NCBI GenBank assembly: GCA_902728285.1
Contig: CACVBU010001377.1
Span: 845,212-909,211 of the forward strand
Origin: Clytia hemisphaerica
Lineage: Eukaryota > Cnidaria > Hydrozoa > Leptothecata > Clytiidae
DNA: 64,000 nucleotides
Direction of reading: 5' to 3'
A program made the position numbers and the translations under genes. The number at the start of each line of letters is the position of its first letter. Within the stretch, counting starts at the first letter, position 1. This document shows, in pieces, positions 22,171-33,842 of this stretch. The notes beneath the pieces are model-generated. The model searched no databases and was not told where the DNA came from. It saw nothing but the letters and a program-made list of their open reading frames with translations.

Positions 22171-23905
22171 TTGTAATACAATCTTCTCGAGATGCATAAA
22201 TTTATTGTTGTCCTCGTTTTCAAACAGATTTCATTGCTATAAAATTACATCTTCACAATGATAATTGTGTTGTTTACACCTCATGAGACATTTTGAATTT
22301 CAAGTACCTTTGCTTTAGAGTTAATGTTTGCCTTTAAAGGGGCTCCCCCACGGGCTGGCGTGACACGTGAATGAGCCTTTCTTTCTGACGTGAATACGTG
22401 AATTGGACTTTTTTAGCGCGTGAATACGTGAATTGAGATATCAGCGTGAACGTGAAAATAAGATTTTTCCTCCGTGAATTGAGATTTTTAGCGTAAACGT
22501 GGAAAGAAAATCATTGTCTAAAACACAAGGAAACTCTAAAAATCTAAGACATAAATCTGTAAAGTTTTCTTTGCTCGCTTCGCTCGCAAAGTGGTGGATT
22601 AACTTAATGTCATATTAACTTATTGTCATGGTAAAATCATTCAAAATAATCAAAACCGTATAACATTAAAATCATCAAAGATATCTAAAGAAATATTTTT
22701 GGTAATGTTATTTTTCTGAGGGCGTGTTTTTTTCGTTTTTAATGACAATCCTTGTGCATCGAGAGCGTTTTTAGCTAAAAAAATCTATAGAATTAATAAT
22801 GGCCGTCTCCGTCTCCGTAGTCACTCATATTCTACTACAATACAATACGCAAAATGATACCGCGTTAACTTAGAGGATTTTTGCTCCTTCAATAATTTGC
22901 AAAAGTAGGTAGTTGTAAAACATCTTGTATACATGCAGAATCGAACAATTAAAAAATAATCCTCATAGATAATGGATGCAAATGATGCATTTTCAAGCAA
23001 TCTAGATATTCTAAATCTCATAAGTTTTTGAGCGAACCTCTTGGAACGCCGCACCGGGTAAGGCAGGTACGTCCGCTTGTCGTAACCGATTTTTGCTAAC
23101 AAATGGTCAGTGCTAAATAAAATCAAAATTTTCAAAAGAATTGTGTGAACAAACAAGGGAAACTTGGCTAACAATAGCTAGCGTATTAAGGCTGTTTTTC
23201 AGTCATAAAAGAGCGTAAATTGTGGAAAAATTTCGCGCTCGCTTCGTTCGCGTTTTTGTCTTCCATACATTTCCTTCAATGAGATAGGGGTCAAACATGG
23301 GGATTGGCGTCCTCTGGTTGTGCTACCGATCCACCTCTTCGTAGCTTGTTTTGAAGTATACGGCTTCTCAAACCATGATTGCCCCAACCTCGATTTAAAA
23401 TTATAAAAGACTTCTTAAGGGTCTGCGAGGAAAAAAATCTCACACCAAAAGCCCACCCTAAAATAAGAGGGTAGTTCTTTGTAACTTTGGCGCGGCAGAC
23501 CTAAAACATTGCTTTATCTAAGCTCAAATAGATGTACAAGATGCCTTAAAAGGTCGACCCTATCGAGAATAAGGTCACAGAACTGCAGAAAACTCCATAT
23601 TGGCGAAAATATTTGGCATAAGAATAGGTCAAACTGCTTAAAGAAACCATAAAAAGATAATACTTAGCCCAATAAGGTCACAATCGTTGTAACCAAAGAT
23701 GTAAAAGCAAAATTGGCGCGTGAACGTGAAAATGCTTTTTTTCGCACGTGAATACGTGAATTAGCAAAATTTTGTACGTGAATACGTGAATTGAGGGTCA
23801 ACTAGGGGGGCCTCTTTAAATTGGTTTAAGTATAATTTCATAGCAATGAAATCTGTTTGAAAACGAGGACAACAATAAATTTATGCATCTCCAGAAGAGT
23901 GTATT
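22171..23905. mobile_element. 1.7-kb inverted-repeat element
   Basis: A nearly identical stretch of about 75 bp around GAGATGCATAAATTTATTG, then GTCCTCGTTTTCAAACAG, at 22171-22250 reappears in reverse at 23825-23905. Between these arms lies a further element with its own ends (22333-23820). No coding sequence is recognised. The - strand ORFs near 22821 and 23199 have no domain. Confidence 0.7.
22333..23820. mobile_element. Inner element with TTTAAAGGGGC ends and GTGAATACGTGAATT repeats
   Basis: The ends read TTTAAAGGGGCTCCCCC and GGGGGGCCTCTTTAAA, so TTAA is present at both sides. ACGTGAATACGTGAATT repeats occur in the same orientation near both ends (22390-22470 and 23715-23800). It is probably nested within the 22171-23905 element or forms its core. 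Superfamily unknown; TTAA would fit piggyBac or Kolobok targets. Confidence 0.5.
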
Positions 23906-24145
23906 GCCATTTTTAAAGAAAGTTAATCTCCCATTACAGAACTTTTTTTTCATCATAAAATCGACTTCCCTAAAATAAAAGGTTCCTTCGTCTAGAAATA
24001 AAAGGTAAAAATAAGTAAGTAAATAAATAATAGTAATAATATTTAAACATATTGTTTCAAAGGTGGCAGTTAGTGTAGGCTATATCTAGTTATATTAAGG
24101 GGTGTATAACTATTGTATTTTTTCAATAATGTTTTTGGATTATTT

Positions 24146-24400
24146 TATGTAAAAAATGTTATCAATAAAAAGGCAATTAAAATGTAAAATTAGCTAGGTA
24201 TAAATGATCCCAAGTGGCTAATGATGGAAACTGAAAGTGGCCTGAAAGCCTCGAGAGAGTTATATTTGTTTTCGTAGCCTTCTTTTCTTTGTTTAGTTTC
24301 TCTCGAGATTAGTTTCTTTTCATCATTAGTCACTTGGGATCATTTATACTTAGCTAATTTTACATTTTAATTGCCTTTTTATTGATAACATTTTTTACGA
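24146..24400. mobile_element. 255-bp fold-back MITE
   Basis: Arms of about 85 bp (AATGTTATCAATAAAAAGGC ... GGTATAAATGATCCCAAGTG) at 24157-24230 are mirrored at 24328-24398 with few mismatches. A centre of about 100 bp contains CTCGAGAGAG and CTCTCGAGA. It is non-coding. Confidence 0.8.
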
Positions 24401-24605
24401 TTTTTACGATGACTTTTATAAATAGTAGCTTTTATTCTTTGTACTTACTTTTTGCCTGAATGATGTATTAGATAGAATACGAAATATAGCATATTTTACT
24501 TGAGATCACTTCGTCTTCGTCTTCAAGATTTATGATGTCAGAATGAATCTTTTCGGACTTTCTTTTGTTTTATGGTTTTAAAAATTATCGGCTGGTTATG
24601 GATTC

Positions 24606-24735
24606 TGAATTTTTTTCATGGACCCACGAATTATTTTTCAGAACCCACGAATTTTTTCATGGACCCACGAATTTTTTTCCGACCCACGAAGGCACGCAAC
24701 CCATGCAATTTATCACACTCAAAATTTTCAATGGG
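24606..24735 (-). repeat. Inverted copy of the 21-bp minisatellite
   Basis: GACCCACGAATTTTTT units, plus the unique flank CACGAAGGCACGCAACCC, are the reverse complement of 10728-10815. It is a dispersed repeat fragment. Confidence 0.8.
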
Positions 24736-24905
24736 GATTAGATTGTTAAGTCTTTCCCCCATTGGGGTTTAGAAGTTGAAACATTCTTCCCAGTAGAAAT
24801 GGTTATGTGCCAAATTTTCCATTAATGAATTTTTTAATTTTTTTAATGACATTTTCAGCTCAAACTTTCATCTGATTTAAGGATAATTAGAGATTTATGC
24901 AATAT

Positions 24906-25772
24906 TTAAGGTATGTGTTCACCTTTCTTGACACATTCTCTTTAATTGATCATATCTTTAGAACAACAAATTTTTATGTATCAAAGGTATATATTTTCTG
25001 AAAGCCAATAATATTCTCTTTCTAATGGTAAAAGTCTCAGCTGAATTTAAAAAACTGGGCAGGATATAATTAAAATCTAAAGAATCTTGACTTTACCTAC
25101 TTCAAAGAAGTTAAAGTCACCCATAGCTTTTGAATTTTGAAAAAATAATTTCGATACTATGTTCCCAATAGATTGAACTGAAACAGTGTCTTGGGATTTT
25201 TTTTCGGATTGAGTTTAACTCGTTAAATCCTTAATTCTGTAAAAATATCGTTGAAAAAGTAAATTTAAATGTGATTTTTTCAGTTATCTGTAAATTGAGG
25301 AAAAACAACTCGGTTAGAAATAAAATCCTAAGACGCTTTTTAAGTTTGATCTTTTAGGAATCTCATAAAAAAAGAATGAAGTCGATATCTAAATGCTATG
25401 GGTGACTTTAACTTCGTTAAAAGTAGTATGGTATGGTAATAGTTCATTTTTTTATACATCAATTTGAAATTTTTGACGGGATAATTACTGTTTAATTAAG
25501 TAATCAGAGAAATGTGTCAAAAATGTTACTATTCAATAGATGTGAGAAAAAACATCAGCTGAATTCTCTCTTTTCTCTTTGTTGTTTCCGAAAGAGACAA
25601 TTATTTGAGTAAATAGTCAATCATAAGACGAACTTAATGTTTATAACTCTGGATCAAAAAAAGATTTTAAGATCGCGATTTCACCAAAATGAAATCCAGT
25701 AACTTTTCTTCCACTTTGACTGAAAAAAACTTTTTGACAAAAAATCGGAAAAAAGGTGTACACATACCTTAA
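24906..25772. mobile_element. TTAA-flanked TIR element, 859 bp
   Basis: GGTATGTGTTCACCTTT begins at 24910 and its near reverse complement ends at 25768. TTAA lies immediately outside each end (24906-24909 and 25769-25772). A second internal inverted pair contains AAGTTAAAGTCACCCATAGC and its reverse at about 25396. It has no coding capacity. A TTAA target fits piggyBac- or Kolobok-type transposition. Confidence 0.7.
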
Positions 25773-27831
25773 AGGAATAGTGTATTGCTACAGTTGAACT
25801 CGACAGCAAAGAAACTCGCTCATGTTTTTCCCGCAAAAAGTAAAACTACCCGAGTGAGTATTTCCCGTCAAGGGCGCGAGAAAACCGAACGAGATTCTAG
25901 TCTTGCTCAAAAAACGAGCTAGAAGAAAATGGCGACTGGAAAATTTTTATTGAGAAAAACTGTAATGTTTACGAGATCTTTATTGATCATTTTGTGGCTG
26001 AGCAGTGTTAATATTAACTGAAATAGGTCATATTATTATTGAACTATCATTATGGAAAGTTTCAAAGCATATTTTTCAGTGATGCTCGAGATTCAGCTGG
26101 ATATGATTGTTAATGTGAAACTTTTAAGTGTCAAGCAAATAGGTAAGCACCAAAATCATGAAGTGTTTTTATTCAACTATCTTTGTGCAAAGTTTCAATG
26201 TTTATTTTTCTATGATGCTGAAGATACAAGAAGATATTTAATATCAAGGTTGAATTCTTTTGCTAACCAATTCATACAGAACTATCTCTTCTCTTGCTTC
26301 TTTCAGTTAAATAACAATGTAGTCAATTTTGAACACTCAAGAGGAGAAAGAGATTTCTATTTTCTCTCGAAAGTGTGCATATGGATCTGAGAAGTGAAAT
26401 GAAACTCATCAACAAGACAAGAAAGCCTTGTTCAAAGAAGATTTTCATGGTTCGTACTTCAAAATATGGGACATTTTTGTTCATCCAATGACTTGAAAAA
26501 TCAACTCTGGAGACTGTAGTCTACATAACTTCAGAATACTTTGATAGAATCATGGAACGCAAATATTATTTTCTCGATAAGAGCACTGTATCATGAGATT
26601 TTGCACGAACCAAATAAAACGAAGCGAAAAGTAACTCTACGCTACGATGAACGAAAAACTCTGGTTCTGAGCATCATATTGTACTGATTTGGAATTTTAT
26701 GAAATAATGTTGAGGAAGTAGCAGTAGGACACATTGATTTGATTAAATTTAAAATCCTGTGACTATCATTGAAAATTAAGATAAAACCATCGATCAAGGG
26801 ACTTTGTCTTCTTGTGCTTCTGGCGTGGTTCGACTCTGAAGCTACATATCTCTACATCCTTTTTGAAAGTCCTCGTACATACTATGATTTGGGAACAGTT
26901 GAACATATTTTTCATGTACCAGTTTGTTTCGTTATGGATGGACATAGCTGCATTTTTTACAGTGGTATGGATATGCTGCTGTAAGAAGAACTGTTTACAT
27001 TTTATTTACGTTGTTAACTTGAGTGAATGTGGAATATTGTGACTGGTGTTGTATGAAGTGACGATAAATACATATACTCTATGATAAAATTTTAAGATAT
27101 TAAAACATTTTCTGCTAAAAAAAGGAAGTATTTTTTCACCAACAGTTTTGATAAAATTTTATTTTCTAGGCAACTTTTTTCCCTATGAAGTGCTACTGTG
27201 TGAAAAATTCTGAGGGTGCTTTAATTGAGAATTTTTTTTTGAATGGAAAGAAATATTTTGGAAGGCAACTTCAAAGAGGAGGTCATTATTATTCAAATAC
27301 TTTTGCATCACTCTTGATAAAAGTGAAGCCATAAAGAATTTGTAAATACTTTATATAGTTTTCAAAATCCAAATGTATATACAGGAATTTTGTAATGTGA
27401 TGTTATTTTTTTCAAAAAATGTTTTATGCATTATTTACTATTTGTTATTTTGTTCATCTGCTCTTGATGAAACACAAAGAACACAGGAAAACAAAAAAGA
27501 ACTGATTATATCTTCTCATTTCACAATCTCTTTGTGTATAGAAAAACTCTTGTGTAGTATTTACATTTGTGAATCAATTTTGGCATAGCAAAACAGAAAA
27601 TTTCCTTCATATAAGTATGATAGAAGACAGAAGAAATTACACGAAAGATTTTTCATTCCCCTCCCAACTTTTTTATCGCAAAGTATTTTTCGGTTTGTTT
27701 AGATTACGAAAACGAAAGTGAAAATCCCGTTCGACCAATCAAATTGTAAACTTTTATCGCGCTCGACCAATCAAATTCCAGACACGTGACCATAATATTT
27801 TGATTTGCGTAGCAATACACTATTCCTTTAA
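25769..27831. mobile_element. TTAA-flanked TIR element, 2.06 kb
   Basis: The terminal inverted repeat AGGAATAGTGTATTGCTAC begins at 25773 and is mirrored to 27827. TTAA flanks at 25769-25772 and 27828-27831. The left TTAA is shared with the neighbouring 859-bp element. The interior holds only short ORFs. A partially duplicated stretch (26040-26100 and 26170-26225) explains the ORF near 26052. ATTTGATTGGTC-type CCAAT phrases lie near the right end. No transposase was recognised. Confidence 0.7.
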
Positions 27832-27928
27832 GTCCTTTTTTATTTTTGAAATATGTAGCGTTATAACTGCAGAAGCAGCCGGCGGGAAGATTTTTTAGAA
27901 ATATGTGTTCTTATCTTCTAGGAGATGT

Positions 27929-28137
27929 TATGCGCAGATATGTAATTTTTGCGCAGATATGTAATTTCTGCGCATATATGTAATTATTTTGCGCAGATAT
28001 GTAATTTCTGCGCAAATATGTAATTATTTTGCGCAACTATGTAATTTTGAGCTGCGCAGATATGTAATTAAATTTCTGCGCAGATATGTAATTAAATTTC
28101 TGCGCAGATATGTAATTAAATTTCTGCGCAGATATGT
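27929..28137 (+). repeat. Tandem array, TGCGCAGATATGTAATT, left arm
   Basis: About ten copies of a 17-27-bp unit with core GCGCAGATATGTAATT and variable spacers (TT, TTAT, AAATT). The + strand ORF reading RRYVI is a by-product. The mirror array lies at 31298-31456. Confidence 0.9.
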
Positions 28138-28259
28138 AAAACACGACCTTTTGGACTTAGTTATTTTTTGAAAAACTGATTCGATTTTAACATTAATTTT
28201 TCAAAGTACTTAATCGCATTGTTCTTGGACTATGACAGACATTTGGCGATTGTTGTTTT

Positions 28260-29160
28260 TCTTATAAGCATCATCTTTATAAGAAACAAGTCAATATCTT
28301 TTTATCAAAGTGATATTGGCTTTCGGCGATTGGCTCTATCAAAGCAACTAGGGGACAGTGCTAAATGACTTATAAGCATCAACTTTATAAGAACACAATT
28401 CATAACTCTTAAACCAATAGATATTAGTTTTTGGCGTTTGGTTCTTTCAAAGCAAATATAGGATTGTGCTTAAGCTAGAAAAATGTATTTTTCTTATAAG
28501 CATCAAATTTATAAGAACACAACTCGTAACTCTTAAACCAATGATTATTAGCTTTTGGCGTTTGGTTCTTTCAAAGCATATATAGGATTGTGTTTAAGCT
28601 AGAAAAATTTATTTTTCTTATATTTTTCTTATAAGCATCAACTTTATAAGAACACAATTCATAACTCTTAAACCAATGATCATTAGCTTTCGGCGATTGG
28701 TTGTATAAGCAACGAGGGGACTGTGCTAAATCAGGAAATTTTTGTTTTTCTTATAAGCATCAACTTGATAAGAACACAATTCATAATTCTCCAAACAATA
28801 GATATTAGCTTTCGGTGATCGGTCTTTCAAAGCAAACATAGGATTGTGCCTGAAAAAGAAACATTTATTTTTCATATAAGCATCAACTTTATAAGAACAC
28901 AATTCATAATTCTCCAAACAATAGATATTAGCTTTCGGCGATTGGTTCTCTCAAAGCAAACAAATGATTGTGCCTAAAAAAGAAACATTAATTTTTCTTA
29001 TAAGCATCAACTTGATAAGAACACAATTCATAACAAACCAATGATTATTAGCTTACGGTGATCGGTCTTTCAAAGCAAATATAGGATTGTGCCTAAAAGA
29101 GAAACATTTATTTCTCTTATAAGCAACATTTTATAAGAACACAATTCATAACTTTTAAAC
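28260..29160 (+). repeat. Satellite with unit of about 123 bp, left arm
   Basis: About eight copies spaced roughly 110-135 bp, each starting CTTATAAGCATCAACTTTAT and containing a TTAGCTTTCGGCGATTGG-type phrase. The first phrase is itself a partial palindrome (CTTATAAG...CTTTATAAG). Confidence 0.9.
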
Positions 29161-29969
29161 AATATTTGTTAGCTATTATTTGATAAATCAAATCTCAGAA
29201 ACTTAGAAAATTCTTATAAACTAATGTTAGATTTAGGAAAATTCTCTATTTCTTTCGATAGAGCCGTTGCAGAATGCTGATTCCACATAGAAAGAAAAAA
29301 AATTCTCTCCTTTTAGATGGCTTAAAGTTGAATATTTTGCCTTGGTTTAATTTATAGGGGGGAAATAAAAAAGGCATGTAATTTTTTTAAATATCTTTAA
29401 CAATCAGTGTCAAAATATTCCTGAAATATATAACATTCTTCAGAATTTAAGTTCGAGCGAGAATCACACCTTCAATAACCCCACTCTATTTCATTGGATA
29501 ATTCAATCAAATATAATGACTTTGCTCGTAGAACCATGAAAAGGAAAAGGAAGTTTTTTTATCATAAATTAGTCCATGTTTTGGTAGAGACAACCAATAG
29601 AATTTTACTTTATCTCACTGTAATGTAAAGAAATGCAATCCATATCTACAAAATCAATAAAGTTTACATAGATGCGAGATCTCGAGTCGAGGTTTTATCG
29701 AAGATCTCATTATGTTGTACTTTTTTATTAGGTTGTACTGAATCTTTTGCTTACCTTGCTAGATGGGTTCGCATCTTTTAAAAGAATTTGGATACTCTTT
29801 TTTTTTTTAGGTTTCAGCCTAAAGATATTCTTAACATGTTCTCCCTTGTTAATTTTATAATATCTACCGTATTTTTTCAAATAAACGCCCTGGGCGTCTT
29901 TTTAATTTTAAGACTTTCAGGAGGGGTGTTTATTCGAGGGTATATACCATTCTACCAAGAGTTATTTGA

Positions 29970-31180
29970 TTCTCATAAAGTAGTTGCTTATGGGAAGAAT
30001 TACTATGCTCATAATATTATACGCCTTTCCTTGTTTACTTTGTAAGAACTAATTACCGAAGGGTAAATGACCGTCTATCAAGAGTTATTGCTTTGATTCT
30101 TATAAAGTAGTTGCTTATAAGAAAAATAAATATGCTTATCTTATGCGCTGTTCCTTGTTTACTTTGTAAGAGTTAATTACCGAAGGGTATATCACCGTCT
30201 ATCAAGAATTATTGATTTGATTCTTATAAAGTATATGCTTATAAGAAAAATGATAATGCTCATATTATGCGCCATCCCTTATTTACTTTGTAAGAACTAA
30301 TAACCGAAGGGTAAATGACCGTCTATCAAGAGTTATTGCTTTGATTCTTATAAAGTAGTTGCTTATAAGAAAAATAAATATGCTTATCTTATGCGCCGTT
30401 CCTTGTTTACTTTGTAAGAGTTAATTACCGAAGGGTATATCACCGTCTATCAAGAATTATTGATTTGATTCTTATAAAGTGTATGCTTATAAGAAAAATG
30501 ATAATGCTCATATTATGCGCCATCCCTTATTTACTTTGTAAGAACTAATTACCGAAGGGTAAATGACCGTCTATCAAGAGTTATTGCTTTGATTCTTATA
30601 AAGTAGTTACTTATAAGAAAAATAAATATGCACAGATAATGCGCCGTTCCCTGTTTACTTTGAAAGAACTAATTACCGAAAGGTATATGACCGTCTATCG
30701 AGAGTTATTGCTTTGATTCTTATAAAGTAGTTGCTTATAAGAAAAATAAATATGCACATATTATGCGCCGTTCCTTATTTGCTTTGTAAAACCTAATAAC
30801 CGAAGGGTAAATGACCGTCTATCAAGAGTTATTGCTTTGATTCTTATAAAGTAGTTTCTTATAAGAAAAATAAATATGCACATATTATGCGCCATCCCTT
30901 ATTTACTTTGTAAAAACTAACAACCGAAGGGTATATCACAGTCTATCAAGAGTTATTGCTTTGATTCTTATAAAGATGATGCTTACAAGAAAAATAGTCA
31001 TATCCATTTTAGGCGCTATTCCATGTTTGCTTTGAAACAACCAATCACCGAAAGTTAAAACTTACTGGTTGAATAGTTATAGATCATGATGCTTAAAAGA
31101 AAAATAATTATTTTCATTTAAGGCCCTATTCTATTCCATTCAAAAGTTATGGATAATTTTCTTATAAAGTTGATGCTTAG
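29970..31180 (-). repeat. Satellite with unit of about 123 bp, right arm (inverted)
   Basis: About ten copies containing CTTATAAAGTAGTTGCTTAT, then ACCGAAGGGTA, with a period of about 123-124 bp. The reverse complement aligns with the left-arm unit across its whole length, at moderate divergence. Copies in the middle are almost identical to each other (30060-30900), which suggests recent local homogenisation. Confidence 0.9.
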
Positions 31181-31297
31181 AAGATATTACTTCTTGTATT
31201 TGATAGATATTAGCTAAAATACCTAAGTCTTAAAAAAGGTAAAGTAATGGTAAAATCTATCAAGGGGGTACCATTGATTTTAAAGATCGTGTTTTAC

Positions 31298-31456
31298 ATA
31301 TCTGCGCAGAAATTTAATTACATATCTGCGCAGCTCGAAATTACAAAGTTGCGCAAAATAATTACATATTTGCGCAGAAATTACATATCTGCGCAAAATA
31401 ATTACATATATGCGCAGAAATCACATATCTGCGCAAAAATTACATATCTGCGCACA
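31298..31456 (-). repeat. Tandem array, AATTACATATCTGCGCA, right arm
   Basis: About nine copies of the reverse complement of the left-arm GCGCAGATATGTAATT unit. Confidence 0.9.
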
Positions 31457-31499
31457 ACAGGAGACCACATGTTATGACCTTCAATTTTCTTATACAAAT

Positions 31500-31880
31500 A
31501 AATGTGTTCTGATTTCTAGGAAACCTTAATCGCACTATGTGTGCCTAAACTTATTACTACTTTATGGTTGGATGTGTTCTAAAATCTAGGAAAAACATTT
31601 TGCCAAAATATACTTGTAAGATTTTTTTTTTCCCACGAAAGATGTGTTCTGAAACTTTCTAGGGTTACTAGGCAACAATATCACGTCAATTTTCTCTTGC
31701 TTATACCCCCTGTCTCCTTAAAATATGTGTTCTGAAGCTTTCTAGGGTTACCTAGAACACGAACACATTTGATGACTTGATTATACACCTGTCTCGTTAG
31801 AACACATCATTATTTCTAGCTGATTAATTTTTAAGATCTTATCGGAACAGATCGAAATTTCTAGATGAAACATACTCTCA
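31500..31880. repeat. ATGTGTTCTGAAACTTTCTAGG repeats in right arm
   Basis: Five or six diverged copies of a phrase like ATGTGTTCTGAAGCTTTC followed by TAGGGTTAC or TAGGAAA. A single ATGTGTTCTTATCTTCTAGG occurs at 27902 in the left arm, so the right arm has expanded this subrepeat. Confidence 0.7.
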
Positions 31881-31950
31881 GAACACATCGGAAAAATAGG
31901 TCGCCTCGCCGGCTGCTTTCGTAACTGAATCGGGTTTAAAATACAATATA

Positions 31951-33455
31951 TTTGAAATAAAAGATGAATTCGTGCGCCAGTCGGGCTATGAGCGGTATCA
32001 CGCGGGAAAGCGTAGGAAGAAATTTTGTCGGCGGCAAGGGCTGAAAGCCCGACTGGAGCTAAACGTTAAACGCCGCTAAAACCCCAATCTCCTACTGCCA
32101 GATTTCAGTAGAGTCGAAATGAATGAAATTTGAGAAAAGTCGTGAAATGAGAAATGCTGATGAAGTTCTGTTTTTGGAAAATGGCTGACTTCTAGTGGAA
32201 ATTTTTATTTGAAAAGATGTTTTGTTTCTTCTTACTTCTTTTTGATTAATCTCTTCTTTTGTGTATGGAGTAGTTGGACGCAGAATTCGTTGGCTCTTTT
32301 TTCTTTGTTTTTTTGTTGTTTTGATCTGAGGGGCAAGAAGAGTTTTATTTCAGAACTGTTTAGACGGAATTGTTATCTTTTCCTATTCATAACTCATTCA
32401 ATTTTAGGAATGGAGTAGTAGATTGCAAACACTATGGACTTTTTATTTCAGCCTTCTGTTTCCTTGGGTTAGATGTGGTATCAAAGGAACAACCGAGGTA
32501 GCTAATAATATTTACATAAGTTTATTTCAAATTTTCAACACTCAAGTCAAAGGTAAAGTCAAATTTTCCATAATGGCGATGTCGAAAATCGAGCGTGGTC
32601 CATATTTTTGTTTCCTGCAGTGGTCAATTGTGGTCAAGTCGATGTACCTTTGTGTTTTTAATTACTTTATAGCCGTTAATTTCTGGTCATCTGAACTATT
32701 TTGGGAATACGAAAAGAACTCAGTTTCAGTGAACACAATATTCCTCGATCTCTAACGAGATAGAACAGTACATTCTGCGATTCATTTTTACTGTTGGACT
32801 AAAATGGATATATACTATAGGGAACTTTTCTACTTTTAAACTTGAGAAACATAGGGTGCTTTTTCACTGAGACTGTCTGGCGAAAAGCGATTAGCTGAAA
32901 CAAAGAAAATTGATAGGAAAATATTACTGACTCCCAAAACAGTTCTCAAAGCGTTTATGACCCTTTGAATTTGGAGTTAATTGCAGCATGGTTGACAAAA
33001 TTTAATTGAAAGTAGCTATAAGTCAGTCGTTTTTATAAACAGTTCATCAACAGCGGAGGCAGTTCTTTCATTTTATGCAAAAAGCAAACCATTTCACTGC
33101 TGATAAATGTTGATGCTCTGAATGCTGAATGTTATTGCAAACAATCTATTTTCGGTGTATCTTTGGTTTGATTGGTCATTAAGCCAAGATAGCTCTATCT
33201 CTCTTGGAGAACAAAAGGTTTAATAACCAATTTTCGATGTTATAGGCAGGTACGAGCCGGGAAGTATCTTATCCATTTGGGGTCTGATACAAAAAAGTTA
33301 ACACTTTCATGAAGAAAAAAAAAATTCTGGTAAAGGTCTTAGAAAGTGTAAAATCGTAAAACATAATGATTACCCGACATGAAAAAAATCAAAGATGAAA
33401 GATTTTTAGAATTTTCTGGCCTTGGTGCCTATTTTTATTGAAAGCAGTGGAAAAA
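31951..33455. other. No recognisable gene
   Basis: Two + strand ORFs (32209 and 32423, 69 and 110 codons) are hydrophobic and T-rich, with no domain or splice support. I see no repeats of note. Confidence 0.4.
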
Positions 33456-33622
33456 TAAAATTGTCAGATGGACAACATATAAAATAGGTATTCCAGTCGA
33501 GTCTTAAATGTTTTAACCATATATATCGATTGGACACCTAACCTAATGCAGGGTTGACCGTTTTGCAGTCATTTATTTCGTTCAAATGATCTAAATATGA
33601 AATTTTGCCATTCCAAAAATAA

Positions 33623-33842
33623 ATTTAAAGAAAAACAACAATGTTTTAAAATTGAGCAAAAGCTTTTCGATTAAAAATCATCTTCATTGCTACAAATGAT
33701 GTTTTTTTAACATCATTTGTAGCACTGAAGATGACTTTTAAAATATAAATGATGTTTTTTTAACATCATTTGTAGCACTGAAGATGATTTTTAATCGAAA
33801 AGCTTTTGCTCAATTTTAAAACATTGTTGTTTTTCTTTAAAT
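33623..33842. repeat. 80-bp-arm palindrome
   Basis: The left arm at about 33623-33703 (AACAATGTTTTAAAATTGAG ... CTACAAATGATG) and the right arm at about 33761-33842 match with about one mismatch. The centre holds a second copy of the GATGTTTTTTTAACATC hairpin tip. It is a perfect-hairpin-type sequence and may be a small fold-back insertion. Confidence 0.85.

Larger units (their letters stand above)
27835..31950. mobile_element. Giant fold-back element, about 4.1 kb, layered inverted repeats
   Basis: The outermost inverted ends contain GAAGCAGCCGGCG (about 27871-27885) and CGCCGGCTGCTTTC (about 31907-31920). Inside these lie mirrored arrays of a short TGCGCAGATATGTAATT unit (27929-28137, reversed at 31298-31456). 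Next come mirrored arrays of a unit of about 123 bp (28260-29160, reversed at 29970-31180). The centre of about 700 bp is single-copy. Each tier on one side is the reverse complement of a tier on the other. Long inverted arms made of tandem subrepeats define foldback elements such as Drosophila FB and sea-urchin TU. No ORF looks real. Target duplications were not located. Confidence 0.8.

Noticed and set aside
22821-23387. Minus-strand ORFs inside the 22.2-23.9 kb element
   Set aside because: No transposase motif, no splice pattern, and short length; chance ORFs are more likely.
26052-26390. 112-codon ORF inside the 2.06-kb TTAA element
   Set aside because: It contains an internal non-coding duplication, no domain, and composition like the flanking DNA.
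27929-31456. Regularly spaced repeats resembling CRISPR arrays
   Set aside because: Units vary in spacing and sequence, have no unique spacers of constant length, are mirrored on the other side of the element, and no cas-like genes are present in this intron-bearing animal-type sequence.
32209-32755. Hydrophobic ORFs that could suggest membrane proteins
   Set aside because: T-rich DNA gives Phe/Leu-rich chance translations; no start context, splice sites or homology were recognised.
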